64,000 bases of DNA from Sabellastarte sp. h YS-2021 (lineage: Eukaryota; Annelida; Polychaeta; Sabellida; Sabellidae), in the NCBI GenBank assembly GCA_964017235.1, contig OZ024929.1, positions 109,539,793-109,603,792 on the forward strand. The letters are read 5' to 3'. The notes under the pieces are model-generated. The model searched no databases. It had not been told where the DNA came from and saw only the letters and a program-made list of their open reading frames with translations. A program made the position numbers and the translations under genes. Of this stretch, positions 32,901-44,900 are shown in pieces (positions within the stretch are counted from its first letter, which is position 1; every line of letters begins with the position of its first letter).

Positions 32901-35900
32901 AGGCGACTGTAAAACCCGAGAGATTTTACACATTTTCCACCCTTTCTATTGCGTTCTTTGACAGAACAGACTGGATACAAGAGGCCTGAGCATGGTCTTT
33001 TTGAAGGGTCTTGTAACCTGATCAAATCAGGGGAGCTCTCACTAAATTTGGTTTTGAGATGAATGGAAGAACGTAACCATTGGTGATAATGTTTAACACG
33101 TCTGAACATTTGTTTGCTAGCCAATCTCTTCTGAAAGAACAGAGGCGACCTCCTACTGGTTGACTGGGGGAGGCTTTTAACGAGTCATTGGGGGGAGGGG
33201 TTTCCACGCACTCGTCCCCTTGAATGGTGTCGAAAACGACCTCCGAAGCCTCTGTTGTTTGATTTCCCCCTACCTGAGTAAAACGATTGGTTACTGCTTT
33301 GGGAGGAGTTGCCCCCATAGGGGCGTTTCCTGTAGGAGCCTCTTTTCTTATTGTGGTGGGGACCACAAAAGGGCTTATTTTGATAGGGTCCAAAACCCTG
33401 TGAATCTTTAGGGGTGCCTTTTTTAAGGAGGAAGTCTTCATCATCATTGACTAATTGTGACTTGATAGAAGGATTAAGTGACCACTGGAGCCACACTATC
33501 TGGACCTTCCTTAGCCAGCTGGTTCTTGGATAGGAAGCTGGGTGAGGGGTACAAAGACACCTTAGACCAGTCTGACTGGTGTCTGATGTTCTTATGTAAC
33601 CAAGCATGGATCTCACTCCTGCGTTTACCTGAACCCAAAGCCAGCAAGAAAACAGTCTTGAAAGTTAAATGTTTCAAGGAGGCCTCTTTCAGGGGTTCAA
33701 AGGGAGCCTTTGTGAGCTGATGTAAAACCAGTGAAAGGTTCCAGGAGGGGATGCCCCTCCTGCCCTTAGGTCTGTCTCTATGGAAACTATCCAGGAGACG
33801 AGTGAGATTCTCATCTTTGCTGACATTAATCGTGGAATTGCCCAGTTTGTCAGCAATGGCGGATCTGTAGCCATCAATACTGCCTGGTTGTAACTTCTTC
33901 TCCTGAAACAAGTGCAGGAGGAAGTCAGCAATGGCCTTCAGAGGTGGTGCCCTGAAGTCCACCTGATTACTGAGGCACCACTTTGTAAAAATGGTCCACT
34001 TTGCCTCATAGACAGATCTGGTTGATCTTCTTTGAGGAGCCTCAATTCGTGCTGCCACTGCCTCAGAGAAGCCTTGCTCCTTGATTGCTGAGGCTCTAGG
34101 AGCCAGGCATGTAGGTTCAGATTCGACAGGTTCCTGTGAAGGACCTGGTTGAATGGCTGAGACACTAGGTTGGGTATGCTGGGCAGACACAGTGGGATCT
34201 GGCTTGACATTGCTACCAGGTCCCAAAACCAGGGCATGTTGGGCCACCCTGGAGAAATCAGAATTATTCTGTTGCAGGGGTAGTCCTGGAGCTTTTCCAC
34301 CCCTTTGCCCGAGATGGCTGCCGGTGGGAAGGCGTATGGGTCCAGGTCCTCCCAGGAGAGGCTGAGTGCATCCACTGCCCAAGCCTGGGGGTCTGGTACC
34401 GGTGATACAAACTGTGGTAGTTTGTTGTTGAACCTGGTGGCAAACAGGTCCACTTGTGGCTGATGCCACCTCGAACATACAGCTTGGAACACTTCTGGAT
34501 GAAGTGACCACTCTGTTTGAATGGTCTGGCCAAGCCTGGATAGCTTGTCTGCTATCACGTTCAGCCGGCTGGGGATGTGACGTGCCCTGAGGGTTACTTG
34601 CTGCCTGGTGCACCAGGACAGAATTCTCCACAGTAGGGCACACAGAGAGCCCGATTTCATCCCCCCTTCTTTGTTGATATAGGCAACCACTGTTGTGTTG
34701 TCTGTAGCTACCAACACTGTATTGTTGAAGAGTAGGGTTTGAAACTCTTTTAGAACTAGAAATACTGCTTTCAGCTCCAAGTGGTTTATGTGTAACTTGC
34801 TCTCTGGTAGGGACCACTGTCCCCTTGCAGTGTGCTCGTCTAAGTGAGCGCCCCACCCTTCTTTTGATGCGTCTGTAAAGATTTGCAGAGCATGTTTTAG
34901 AGGGTGTAATGGTTGACCTAGAAGCACATTGCTTTCCTCCAGCCACCACCTTAGATGGGGGTGGAGGGATTTGGAGACCGGGATCACCTTTTCCAGTGAC
35001 TCTGGGACCCTCCAGTTGTTTTTCAAGTGCCACTGTATGGGTCTCATGTTAAACGCCCTAAGTGGACTTGCTTTCCTGTTGTTGTGAGTAGACCTATGAG
35101 GGACATGAATTGTCGGACCGGGCAAAGCGGATCCGACAATATTGATCTGATCTTGTGTGTCAAGGCCTGCCAACGTTCTTCTGTTGGTCTGACCTTGCCC
35201 TATTTCAGGTCGAACTGGTAACCTACGAAGTTGAAGACCTGTTTGGGAACCAGCTCTGACTTTTCCTTGTTCACCAGCCCCCCTAATTCCTGACAAAGTG
35301 TGCCATGTGGAATTTAGTCATCAGTCCTTCTTGGAATGCCAACCCAGCAGGAGCCAAAAAGTATTATTTTAAAAAGATTGGATTGCCCACCCTTGCCCAC
35401 CCTTAAAGTAGCTCTTGGAAGTCAGATTTAGGTTGGGTTGTCCTGATGTAACTCTCATCCCTTTGGGGCTATCGCTTCCTCTTTCCACCTTAGTACTGGG
35501 AAATTTTATTTTGAAGACATGTCAGTACTGAGGTAGTGACTGAGTGTTGGACATTTTTACTGTTTTAATTGGACATGTCTGGGTTTTAGGGTAAATTTTA
35601 ATTAACCTAACTGAGGGTTTTTCAATAATATTATATTGCCTATGAATTCATGAAATACTTTTTTCACTGTTGTTTTTGGAGCCTTACAGTCTGACTCTAA
35701 CTTCCTCCAAATTCCAACTTTAGTTTATGTGTGACCTTGTTTGACCTTAACTTTACTGTTTTGACCTTTGACCTTTGCCAAGGTCACCTCTAATTCTATC
35801 TTATCTGTTTCTGGTCACACTGTTTATATAGGTCAGTGATGGTGACCTTAACTCACTTGACCTTTGTAGGGTCAAGAATTTTGACCTTCACTTTCCATTT

Positions 35901-38900
35901 CTTCAAGGTCAGACTGACTGGCTCGGTTAACTGTGTGTTTGAAGTTGAACTGTGTTGTGCCATTTATGTATTCATAAATTGGATTTATGATTGTATTTAT
36001 CTTCATGGGAAATGTTAATATGATTATATGTGATAAATGTATTTACACATGTTAAAGAAATCACATATATTATTATTAATAAATTGAGTACCCTCTGTTA
36101 TATTTAATGGGTATTCCCTGGTCATGGCAACCAGGTGTTTTGCTTTAAAGTAATTGGTGGTGTCTGGTCAGTTGAGTAAATGTGGGGATATCCCAGGTAA
36201 AGGTCAGGTGTGACCTTGTAGTTACCAAAACACTTTTTGTAACAAAGCCTGCCATTGGCTCGTGTTTGGGGCCTCATAGGCCATGTGGAATTTTGTCATC
36301 AGTCCTTCTTGGATTGCCAACCCAGCAGGAGCCAAAAAGTATTATTTTTAAAAAGATTGGATTGCCCACCCTTGCCCACCCTTAAAGTAGCTCTTGGAAG
36401 TCAGATTTAGGTTGGGTTGTCCTGATGTAACTGTCATCCCTTTGGGGCTATCGCTTCCTCTTTCCACCTTAGTACTGGGGGATTTTATTGAAGGCATGTC
36501 AGTACTGAGGTAGTGACTGAGTGTTGGACATTTTTACTGTTTTAATTGGACATGTCTGGGTTTTAGGGTAAATTTTAATTAACCTGACTGAGGGTTTTTC
36601 AATAATATTATATTGCCTATGAATTCATGAAATACTTTTTTCACTGTTGTTTTTGGAGCCTTTCAGTCTGACTCTAACTTCCTCCAAATTCCAACTTTAG
36701 TTTATGTGTGACCTTGTTTGACCTTAACTTTACTGTTTTGACCTTTGACCTTTGCCAAGGTCACCTCTAATTCTATCTAATCTATTTCTGGTCACACTGT
36801 TTATATAGGTCAGTGATGGTGACCTGAACTCACTTGACCTTTGTAGGGTCAAGAATTTTGACCTTCACTTTCCATTTCTTCAAGGTCAGACTGACTGGCT
36901 CGGTTAACTGTGTGTTTGAAGTTGAACTGTGTTGTGCCATTTATGTATTCATGAATTGGATTTATGATTGTATTTATCTTCATGGGAAATGTAAATATGA
37001 TTAGATGTGATAAATGTATTTACACATGTTAAAGAAATCACATATATTATTATTAATAAACTGAGTACCCTCTGTGTGTCTTTACTGTGTTGGGGAACGT
37101 TGGGGGACTGTGGGAACCAGCTCTGACTTTTCCTTGTTCACCAGCCCCCCTAATTCCTGACAAAGTGTGACTAGGGTTTGAGTATGCTGGAGACAGGTGT
37201 GGTGGGTAGAGGCTCTCACCAGCCAGTCGTCTAGGTACTGGTGGATCCTTATACCCTTCTGAAAAGCCACGATTTTGACCTCTTTGGCCACCACTGTGAA
37301 CCCCATGGGAGCTGTGGACAGGCTAAAGGGAAGGGCTTTGAACTGGTAGGACCGACCCTGGAGGTGAAAGCGCATGTACTTCCTGGACTGACTTTGAATT
37401 GGTATGTGGAAGTATGCTTCTTTGAAATCTATGGATGTGACCCACTCCCCTGCTTGGAGGGAGGTTCTTGTCTCTGGGGTTTCCATCTTGAACGTCCCTG
37501 TGTTTAAAAAGGTGTTCAAGGTGCTCAGGTCTAGGATCGTTCTCCACCGGTTGTTGGGTTTGGGTACCAAAAAGCCGGTTGTAAAACCCCAGTGAGTTTT
37601 GATTTTCCACCGGTTCGACTGCATTCTTGTTTATCAGCTGATACAGTGCCTCTAAAAGGAAGGACTGTTTGGTTGGATTGTGGTAGTTGCTTATTACAGT
37701 CGGTGACCTCGTCAAGTGGGGTCTGAACCGGAAGGGGAGAGTGTAACCCTCCCTCAATCTCTAGCCACTGTCTGACCAGCTGGGACCCGAAAGGGTAGGC
37801 TGGCTGACTGGTCAGGTAGCTTGACAGGCATTTCACCGGGACCAGTGACTGATCAAGAATTCCTCTGTAACCAGTTCCTTAGGCTGCCACTGGTTGGCCT
37901 AAACAGTTGTTTTGGCCTTTAAGGAACTTCTGCCGGTCTGTCAGTCAGTCCTGGAGACCTGCCCAGTACCAGGCCTTAACCAGTTATACGCGAGGCAATG
38001 CTCTGTAACCGGTTCCTGGTGGCTCCACAGTTCTGCATAAACTCACCGGAGTTGGCAGAACTGGGTGAACTACTTCTTAGCAAGGATAGGCTCATATGAA
38101 GTTGCCTTCTTCCTGTCCACAGCGGTGGTTCAGCAGCTTTTCTCTGCAATCAAACAGGCTCTGTAACCGGTCAAACTGGTAGGCTCTGAGAGAAGGCTAA
38201 CTGTTGAACCTGTTCTCAGCACTGAATTTGAAGCTGGTTCCTTGCCAGTAAGGATGGGAACAGCAGATTTCTTGTAACCAGCAGCACTACGGTTCTGGAA
38301 CCAGCAACACTCCGGAACCGGCAAGTCTCTGTAACCGGCAAACCTGTTGTCAGCACTGGATTTGGAGCTGGTTTCTTGCCCTTAAGGATGGGTACAGATT
38401 CCTCTGTAACCGGCAACACTCCGGAACCAGCAACACTCAGGAGCCGGTAATTCTCTGAACCAGTAGCCCTGCTGTAGGTCACCAGCAACTCTCTGTAACC
38501 GGTAATCCTGTTTAACCGGTAGCCCTTGCTGGATTTCTGTGACCACAACCGGCAGTCTGAACAGAACTGGTGCCAGTATCCCTCATCACTGGCTGGCTAG
38601 TGACCCTACCGGTAGCCTGAACAGGACCGGTACCGGTCCAAACTTCTGCACAGGGAAGATAAGGGTCTCAATGGTCACCGCGACTTCTGGTAGGTGAACC
38701 CTCTGAGTAGCCGCACCGGTGGTCTGAACAAGACTGGAACCGGTACCCCCAACAGTCACACCAGTGGAAAGGCCTCTGGTGGAGGTTCCAGTATCAAAAC
38801 AGGGCTGATCACTGGTAACCACTGAAGGGGGGTTCCTTGACAGCTTCACAGGAACATGACTGGAACCGGTACCCCAACAGTCCCACCAGTGGGGAGGCCT

Positions 38901-41900
38901 CTGGTGGAGGTTCCAGGATCAAAAAGGGGTGATCACTGGCAACCACTGAAGGGGTTTCTTCACAGGAACAGCACCCACTGGTAGTCTGTACAGACCGGAA
39001 CCGGTACCCCCAACAGTCCCACCAGTGGAAGGGCCTCTGGTGAAGGTTCCAGTATCAACACAGGGCTGATCACTGGAACCACTGAAGGGGGGTTTCTTGA
39101 CAGCTTCACAGGAACATGACTGGAACAGGTACCCCAACAGTCCCACCAGTGGAAAGGCCTCTGGTGGAGGTTCCAGGATCAACAGGGCTGATCACTGGTA
39201 ACCACTGAAGGGGTTTCTTCACAGGAACATGACCCACCGGTAGTCTGTACAGACTGGAACTGGTAAAACCCATCACTAGTGCTCCCCACCGGTAGTCTGA
39301 CCAGAACTGGTACCGGTAAAACTCATCACTTCTTGTCAGCTGAACCAGTCACGCTTGGGGATTTGCTTGCCGGTAGTTGTGTTGAGATCTGTGAAGTCAC
39401 ATGACCGGCACCGGCAAAATTTGCAGAATTCAAAGACTATTTGACATCTAACTTCTTCAGGTCAACAGACTAGTTGCTGGATTTCTTCTTGCCAGTTAAA
39501 AAGTGGTTGTAGAGTGATAAATACTCGTCTTTTCTTCTAAAACTTCTGTTGAAAACACGATTCCTCCATTGTTAAATGCGTATCACGTGACCTCCATTGT
39601 TGAATGCGTATCACGTGACCAGGTCCGTGTCACGTGACAAGCATAAGCTGAAAGTGATGACGTCAGACGATGCATTCTTCTTTCCTTCTAATTTCTTCTC
39701 GTCGACATGTTACTCGACAATGTAGAATTAAATGGAGGGTGAATCGTGGTAAATACACGCTTCTGACCAGCAGAAGGAATGCTGCAGGGACGACACACGA
39801 CCTCTCACCCACGATTCCTCTCGACGACAAGTACACAGAAATTCTTCAAAACTGGCTATAAAACGCTGGATAATGCCTCGTTTAAGTCCTGGAGAGGCCA
39901 TAAAATGTATGTAACACAATAAATATATTTTCAGATGAAAATAAGCTTTAATTTCGTAGAATAAACCGCGTTTTCTTCAAACTTGGAAATAAATTCAAAA
40001 CGCGTCTGCACACTACACGCGCCAAACGAAATAGATGAACTGACGTCACTCTGTCTGGACAGGAAGCAAGTATGATACGCCACCTAGCGAATGCACACTA
40101 CTGACCGGTCCTGCCGGTATTATATACAGGACGTCTTTTTCTGGCGTTTGGCGGGACCGGTCGCGCCGACCGGTAAAGCAATTGTCCATTGGATAGGATG
40201 TATTAACGCAATAAAAAATCTGTTTCCATAGGTTCAGCATCCGAGTGATCAGAAGTCCAAGGGTTAGGATGTATGTTCGGGTCAGATAATTCAGACTGTT
40301 TACTAGGTCCAGCGCTTGAAGTTGAAGCAGAAGGTCTTATCTACCTCCGCTTCGGAGGCTTTTTTCATAGATTGCATTTCCTCTCTAAGAGATTTCATAG
40401 CCTCCAGCATGGATGCTTGAAAGACCCCCATTTGTTGTTGGAGTTGGATGTTGAATTGGTTACCCAGGGATTTTTCTGGTTTGCTTTCTATCTTATTTTG
40501 TAAAGCTGTACCTGGGGTGGGTGGGACAGTTTGAGGTGTCCTTAAAGACAAGACTCAAAACGTAAGGGTTGGGGGCGTGGAGGAGATGAAAATAAGGTTT
40601 CAGCAGCACCCTCAAGGTCTGAGTGAGATCCAGCAAATGCCTCCACGTCATCCCCCAACAAGTCCAGATCATCAATTCATCTTTAGATGTATTACAGGTA
40701 TCAGACACTTTTTGCTTTCTAACATTTCTGCGCCTGTGTTTTATTTTAATGAGCTGTTCTTCAGAAAAAGCAGAGCAAATATTCCACGGCTTTTCATTGG
40801 TAACACAAGGGTCATCCCCTTTGCCAGCTTCTCTGCAAGTTGGGCAGTAGTTATGTGTATCAAAAATGAAGCAAAAATGTCTGCATTTGGATGATCTGGG
40901 ATTGTTAAAACTCGTTTGGTGGGAGGACATTTTTACAGCAATAAATCAGAGTGGTATGCACCGGAACTCTCACAACAATGAAATATTTAAATAAATACTT
41001 ATCCTGCACACTGCATAGTTTATCAGAATAAGCTAGGACATAAAATAAAACAAATAGCTGAATGGTAACATCCAACAATACGTATATCCTGAGAAAACAG
41101 TGAAATAAAATAAGCTTATTTTAAATGCTTGCTAGTCACACGGCCAACACAAGAAGGATGAATCGCGGGATTACACTGTTATGGTACACTCTCAGCACAG
41201 GTGGATTCGGTCAATACTAGATGTCTATTTTTCTTGAACGTTGGCTGGATGCCTGCGGCTTCCCGAGATAGCATTCAGTTCCGCATGGTAAGCTATTGTA
41301 GTGCAATAAAATAATTAATGAAATGAAGAATAGCTGTTAGATGAAAAAATATATATTTCGCAATCACTTCCAGCAATCCATATAAATTGTGATGGGAAAA
41401 TATATCTCTAATGTGGCAGTGGAAAACATTCTGGCAGAGCCAATGTCAAAGGTCACACCATGACACTGCACAGCTAAACCATGCAACCTACCATGTAACT
41501 ACTTCTGACAACTTACAGTTTCTGAGGTATAGCCCAGAGAGAGGTCATGATAATACTTTCACAGTCAATGCAGTTATACTACTGCAGTAAAAGGTTATGG
41601 AGTAACCCCAAGCAGTCTAGCTTTGCTGAGAAATTATGTACAAAGTGGTCAACCAGGAACTAAAAAAAAAAAAAACAAACAAACAAAAAAATAGTCTTTA
41701 AATCTATCTGGCTAAGCCTTAGGATTAAGTCAGATTTGTCTAGCTGCTGTCAGCTATTCACATAATTTTCCTTACTTTACATTTTATTTCCATTAAAACT
41801 GTTTACATCATCCACCACATTTGCCTCACTGGCACTTCCCATATATTAGAACTAAAATGTAGTTACTGAATTTGAATCAGTACTTGCAAAATGGATACAG

Positions 41901-44900
41901 GATCCTCTATTCTCCCTAAGTGACAGCCTTAAAGAGACAGCAATACATTTCCTGTATCTCCACTATCCCTGCTTAATGTTCATGTCCGTGACTTTTAAAG
42001 CGAGAGCCTCGCTAGAGCTCGCGCTTCTACAGATCACTTTTTTTTGTCTCCGGACTTTGATGAAATTTACCTGTGCATTCTGAATTTCCCTCTCTTGCTC
42101 TCCAATAGCTAAAAGGACACATGTCCTTTCAGCTGTTGCCCATACATATGTCCTTTTCTCTCCGGACTTTGATGACATTGACAACATTCCAATAGCTAAA
42201 AGGACACGTCCTTTTGGCTTTTTCCCATACATATGCCCTTCTTGCATCGGACTTTCAGGAATTGTGGCACAGACTGATGACTATTTGTCTGCTCACTGAA
42301 GTTAAGCGGCAATGGGCTATGTTAGTACTTGGATGGGTGACCGTCTCAGTTCGGGACCAGCTGTGGGATGTATCTAAGTTGGAATTTCTTTCTGTCACGA
42401 GACTTTCGTAAATTCTAGTGCACTACTTGTGTCTCTGATGGCTTTGAGCTTGCGCTAGTGGACCAAAACACCTTTTGGCCTTGTTTATAATCTAATTAAC
42501 ACACAGTAACTGACATTGCAGTCACCAACACATCATAAATCTTTACTAACCTTTCTTGCCAGTTCATGGAAGAAGAGTTTGGATAGGCCAGCTATTCTTT
42601 CATCATCATCCACAATACAAGTGGCTAGTTCACTGATCTGACCTTTGACCTTGACCATGTCATTGAGAATCAGGTGGGACAGGACCATCAGGGTGTTCTT
42701 TCTGACCTTTGGGGATTCGTCCCTCAACCTGTCACAATGATTACAAAAACACACAACAAAACTATTAACATTTCTGCAACAGATCAAAAGGCTCTTTAAG
42801 ATTCCATATATTTCTTTAAAAAAATACAAGATTTGTTTTTACATTACCCATTTTTTGAGGATGTTTTACAAAACGGCTGTTACATGAATCAGAAGTAAAA
42901 GCTGCATTGAATTTTTGATTTCTACAACAAATTTTTTCTGCACAATGAATCAGCTGAAAATTAAAACTTTATAGACCTTGCAATGGATGATGATTGATCA
43001 GGTCTTTGCATTATGCTGGTGCCTTACTATTTACTATTTTAACTGTTACTTTATACACACAAAAATATACGATTAAAGTAACCAAATTTTATGGAATATC
43101 ATACCTTGCATATAAATGTGGGGTCCAGGGTTCAAGCAGGTTTGGAAATCTAAAGTTTAAATCTCCAAGAGCAATGATTGTGTTGGCACGAATGGTTGGG
43201 TGGGGTGACTTTTCAAGTATGGTAAACAGTAACTGGAGGTGGTTCTCACAAAATTCTGAACTGTAACAAAAAATATACACAAATATTTTTAACATCTTGT
43301 ACTGGGTTTTTAACTTTTGTTTGCCTCTTCCACATAGCGCTTATGTCCAGACATTTTAAGGGTATTTCTGTTAGTCACCTGTCATTATGAATTTAGTATG
43401 GACAATCATTGTTTACTGGGTCTATACACTGAAAAACTTCTTTGTTTCTACTGATCCGTCCGAATATGCATTATTTATACAGAGGAAAATGACAAAAGAA
43501 AGAAAAATCCAAAACATTTATTTTGCACTCAACAAACTATTAAATATTTGACAAGGACCATTAAGCTTTATTGAAAAACTATGCTACAAAAGCCACATCT
43601 TTTATTACCCCTGCCAAGGAGGTTATGTTTTGGCTGATATACATTTGTCAGTGTGCAAAATGACTTGAAAAGTTATGGATGGATTTTGAGGAAATACTCA
43701 GGAAATGCTGACAATGGGACAAGGAACAGATAGTTCAATTTGAGCGGTAATCCAGATAGCCATCTGGATCCAGGAATTTTTAAGGGATATTTTATTATTG
43801 CACTCATAAGCAATATTGGAGGTGTTGGCGGAAGTGTTGGGCCTCTGCAGAGGTATACACTCTCTAAGTACTCTTGTTTATATACATGTACTTGCTGAAA
43901 CAAACTAAGTAACTAAGTCAAGTAATTATCTTCAATTGACCATTATAAACCTGGAGTGCCAATTTGGTAGCAGAGCCTTTATGTCTTTTTTTCTGATATT
44001 CAATACTTTCTACTGATCCATCACATTGTAATTTATTAAGGCAAAGAAGGGTTGCTAAAAGGACCATAGATCTCAGAACTAATTCTCACCTGACCAATTC
44101 TAAACTTGCCTTTTGCCAGGCATGCTGCACGCCAGAGGTGTACATCATTGCTTTAATATGTCCGACAATAATGCCAGCAAAGAAGATAGAATAGCCAAGC
44201 AATAAATCTCACCTGACCATCATGAACTTGGCCAGTGCCAGGCTGGCTGCAGCCCTGAGGTTGGGGTCTGAATATTTGACCTGGTTGTTACACACGGTGA
44301 TCAACAGCGGGGAGATGACTGCCAGCAGGTGAGAGCTGTTCACCAGCTCTGTTTCTGTCAGCTTTCTGATGTACTCTGCCTCCGCATCCTCTGCTGCAGC
44401 ACCAGCAAGTCCCATCTCTTCCTCAGGGTCCACTTCAGTCGTGTCAGCTCCCTGCGTATATTGTAAGCTACTCAATGAAATAAAAATACAAAGGTTCATC
44501 TCTTCTTCAGGGTCCACCTCGGTTGTGTCAGCTCCCTGCGTATATTGCAAGGTACTCAATGAAATAAAAATACAAAGGTTCATCTCTTCTTTAGGGTCCA
44601 CCTCAGTCGTGTCAGCCCCCTGTGTAAATTGTAAGCTACTCAATGAAATAACAATACAAAGGTTCATCTCTTCCTCAGGGTCCACCTCAGTCGTGTCAGC
44701 TCCCTGCGTATATTGCAAGGTACTCAATGAAATAAAAATACAAAGGTTCATCTCTTCTTTAGGGTCCACCTCAGTCGTGTCAGCCCCCTGCGTATATTGC
44801 AAGGTACTCAATGAAATAAAAATACAAAGGTTCATCTCTTCTTTAGGGTCCACCTCAGTCGTGTCAGCCCCCTGTGTAAATTGTAAGCTACTCAATGAAA

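Larger units (their letters stand above)
33938..37757 (-). pseudogene. RT/RNase H of DIRS A5, split by a 1.8 kb insertion
   Basis: The N-terminal RT half (37112-37757) has 'TSIDFKEAYFHIPIQ' and 'HQYLDDWLVRAS'. The C-terminal half (33938-35302) has 'IFTDASKEGWGAHLDEH', 'VATDNTTVVAYIN' and 'VDLFATRFNNKLPQF'. The two halves are separated at 35303-37111. All RNase H acidic positions are kept, unlike A3. Other small indels are present in the N-terminal half. Confidence 0.85.
33481..40216 (-). mobile_element. DIRS family A, copy A5 (3' truncated, no normal gag)
   Basis: The right terminus ends 'ACGCAATAAAA' at about 40216 with an A-type ITR (TGACGTCA 40041-40048). It has pol in two parts (33481-35302, 37112-37757) around an insertion, a repeat-rich region instead of gag (37760-39450), and E-box/CRE-rich leader sequence. 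The 3' terminus and the catalytic end of YR are missing at the junction with B2. Confidence 0.8.
25043..41311 (-). mobile_element. DIRS family B, copy B2 (host of B1 and A5)
   Basis: The left terminus is at 25043 and the right terminus ends 'GTGCAATAAAA' at about 41311. Inverted repeats at about 25088-25215 and 41155-41290 match each other better than B1's. The ICR at 25288-25391 matches B2's own right end. B1 (25476-31791) sits in its 3' noncoding region and A5 (33481-40216) in its gag. B2 has lost YR entirely and the RT Y-L-D-D region by deletion. It inserted into a dispersed repeat whose empty version is at about 46450. Confidence 0.8.

Noticed and set aside
35303..37075. Annotating the two 795 bp repeats as LTRs
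   Set aside because: They lack TG...CA ends, primer-binding site, polypurine tract and short target duplication; only the paired arrangement fits.
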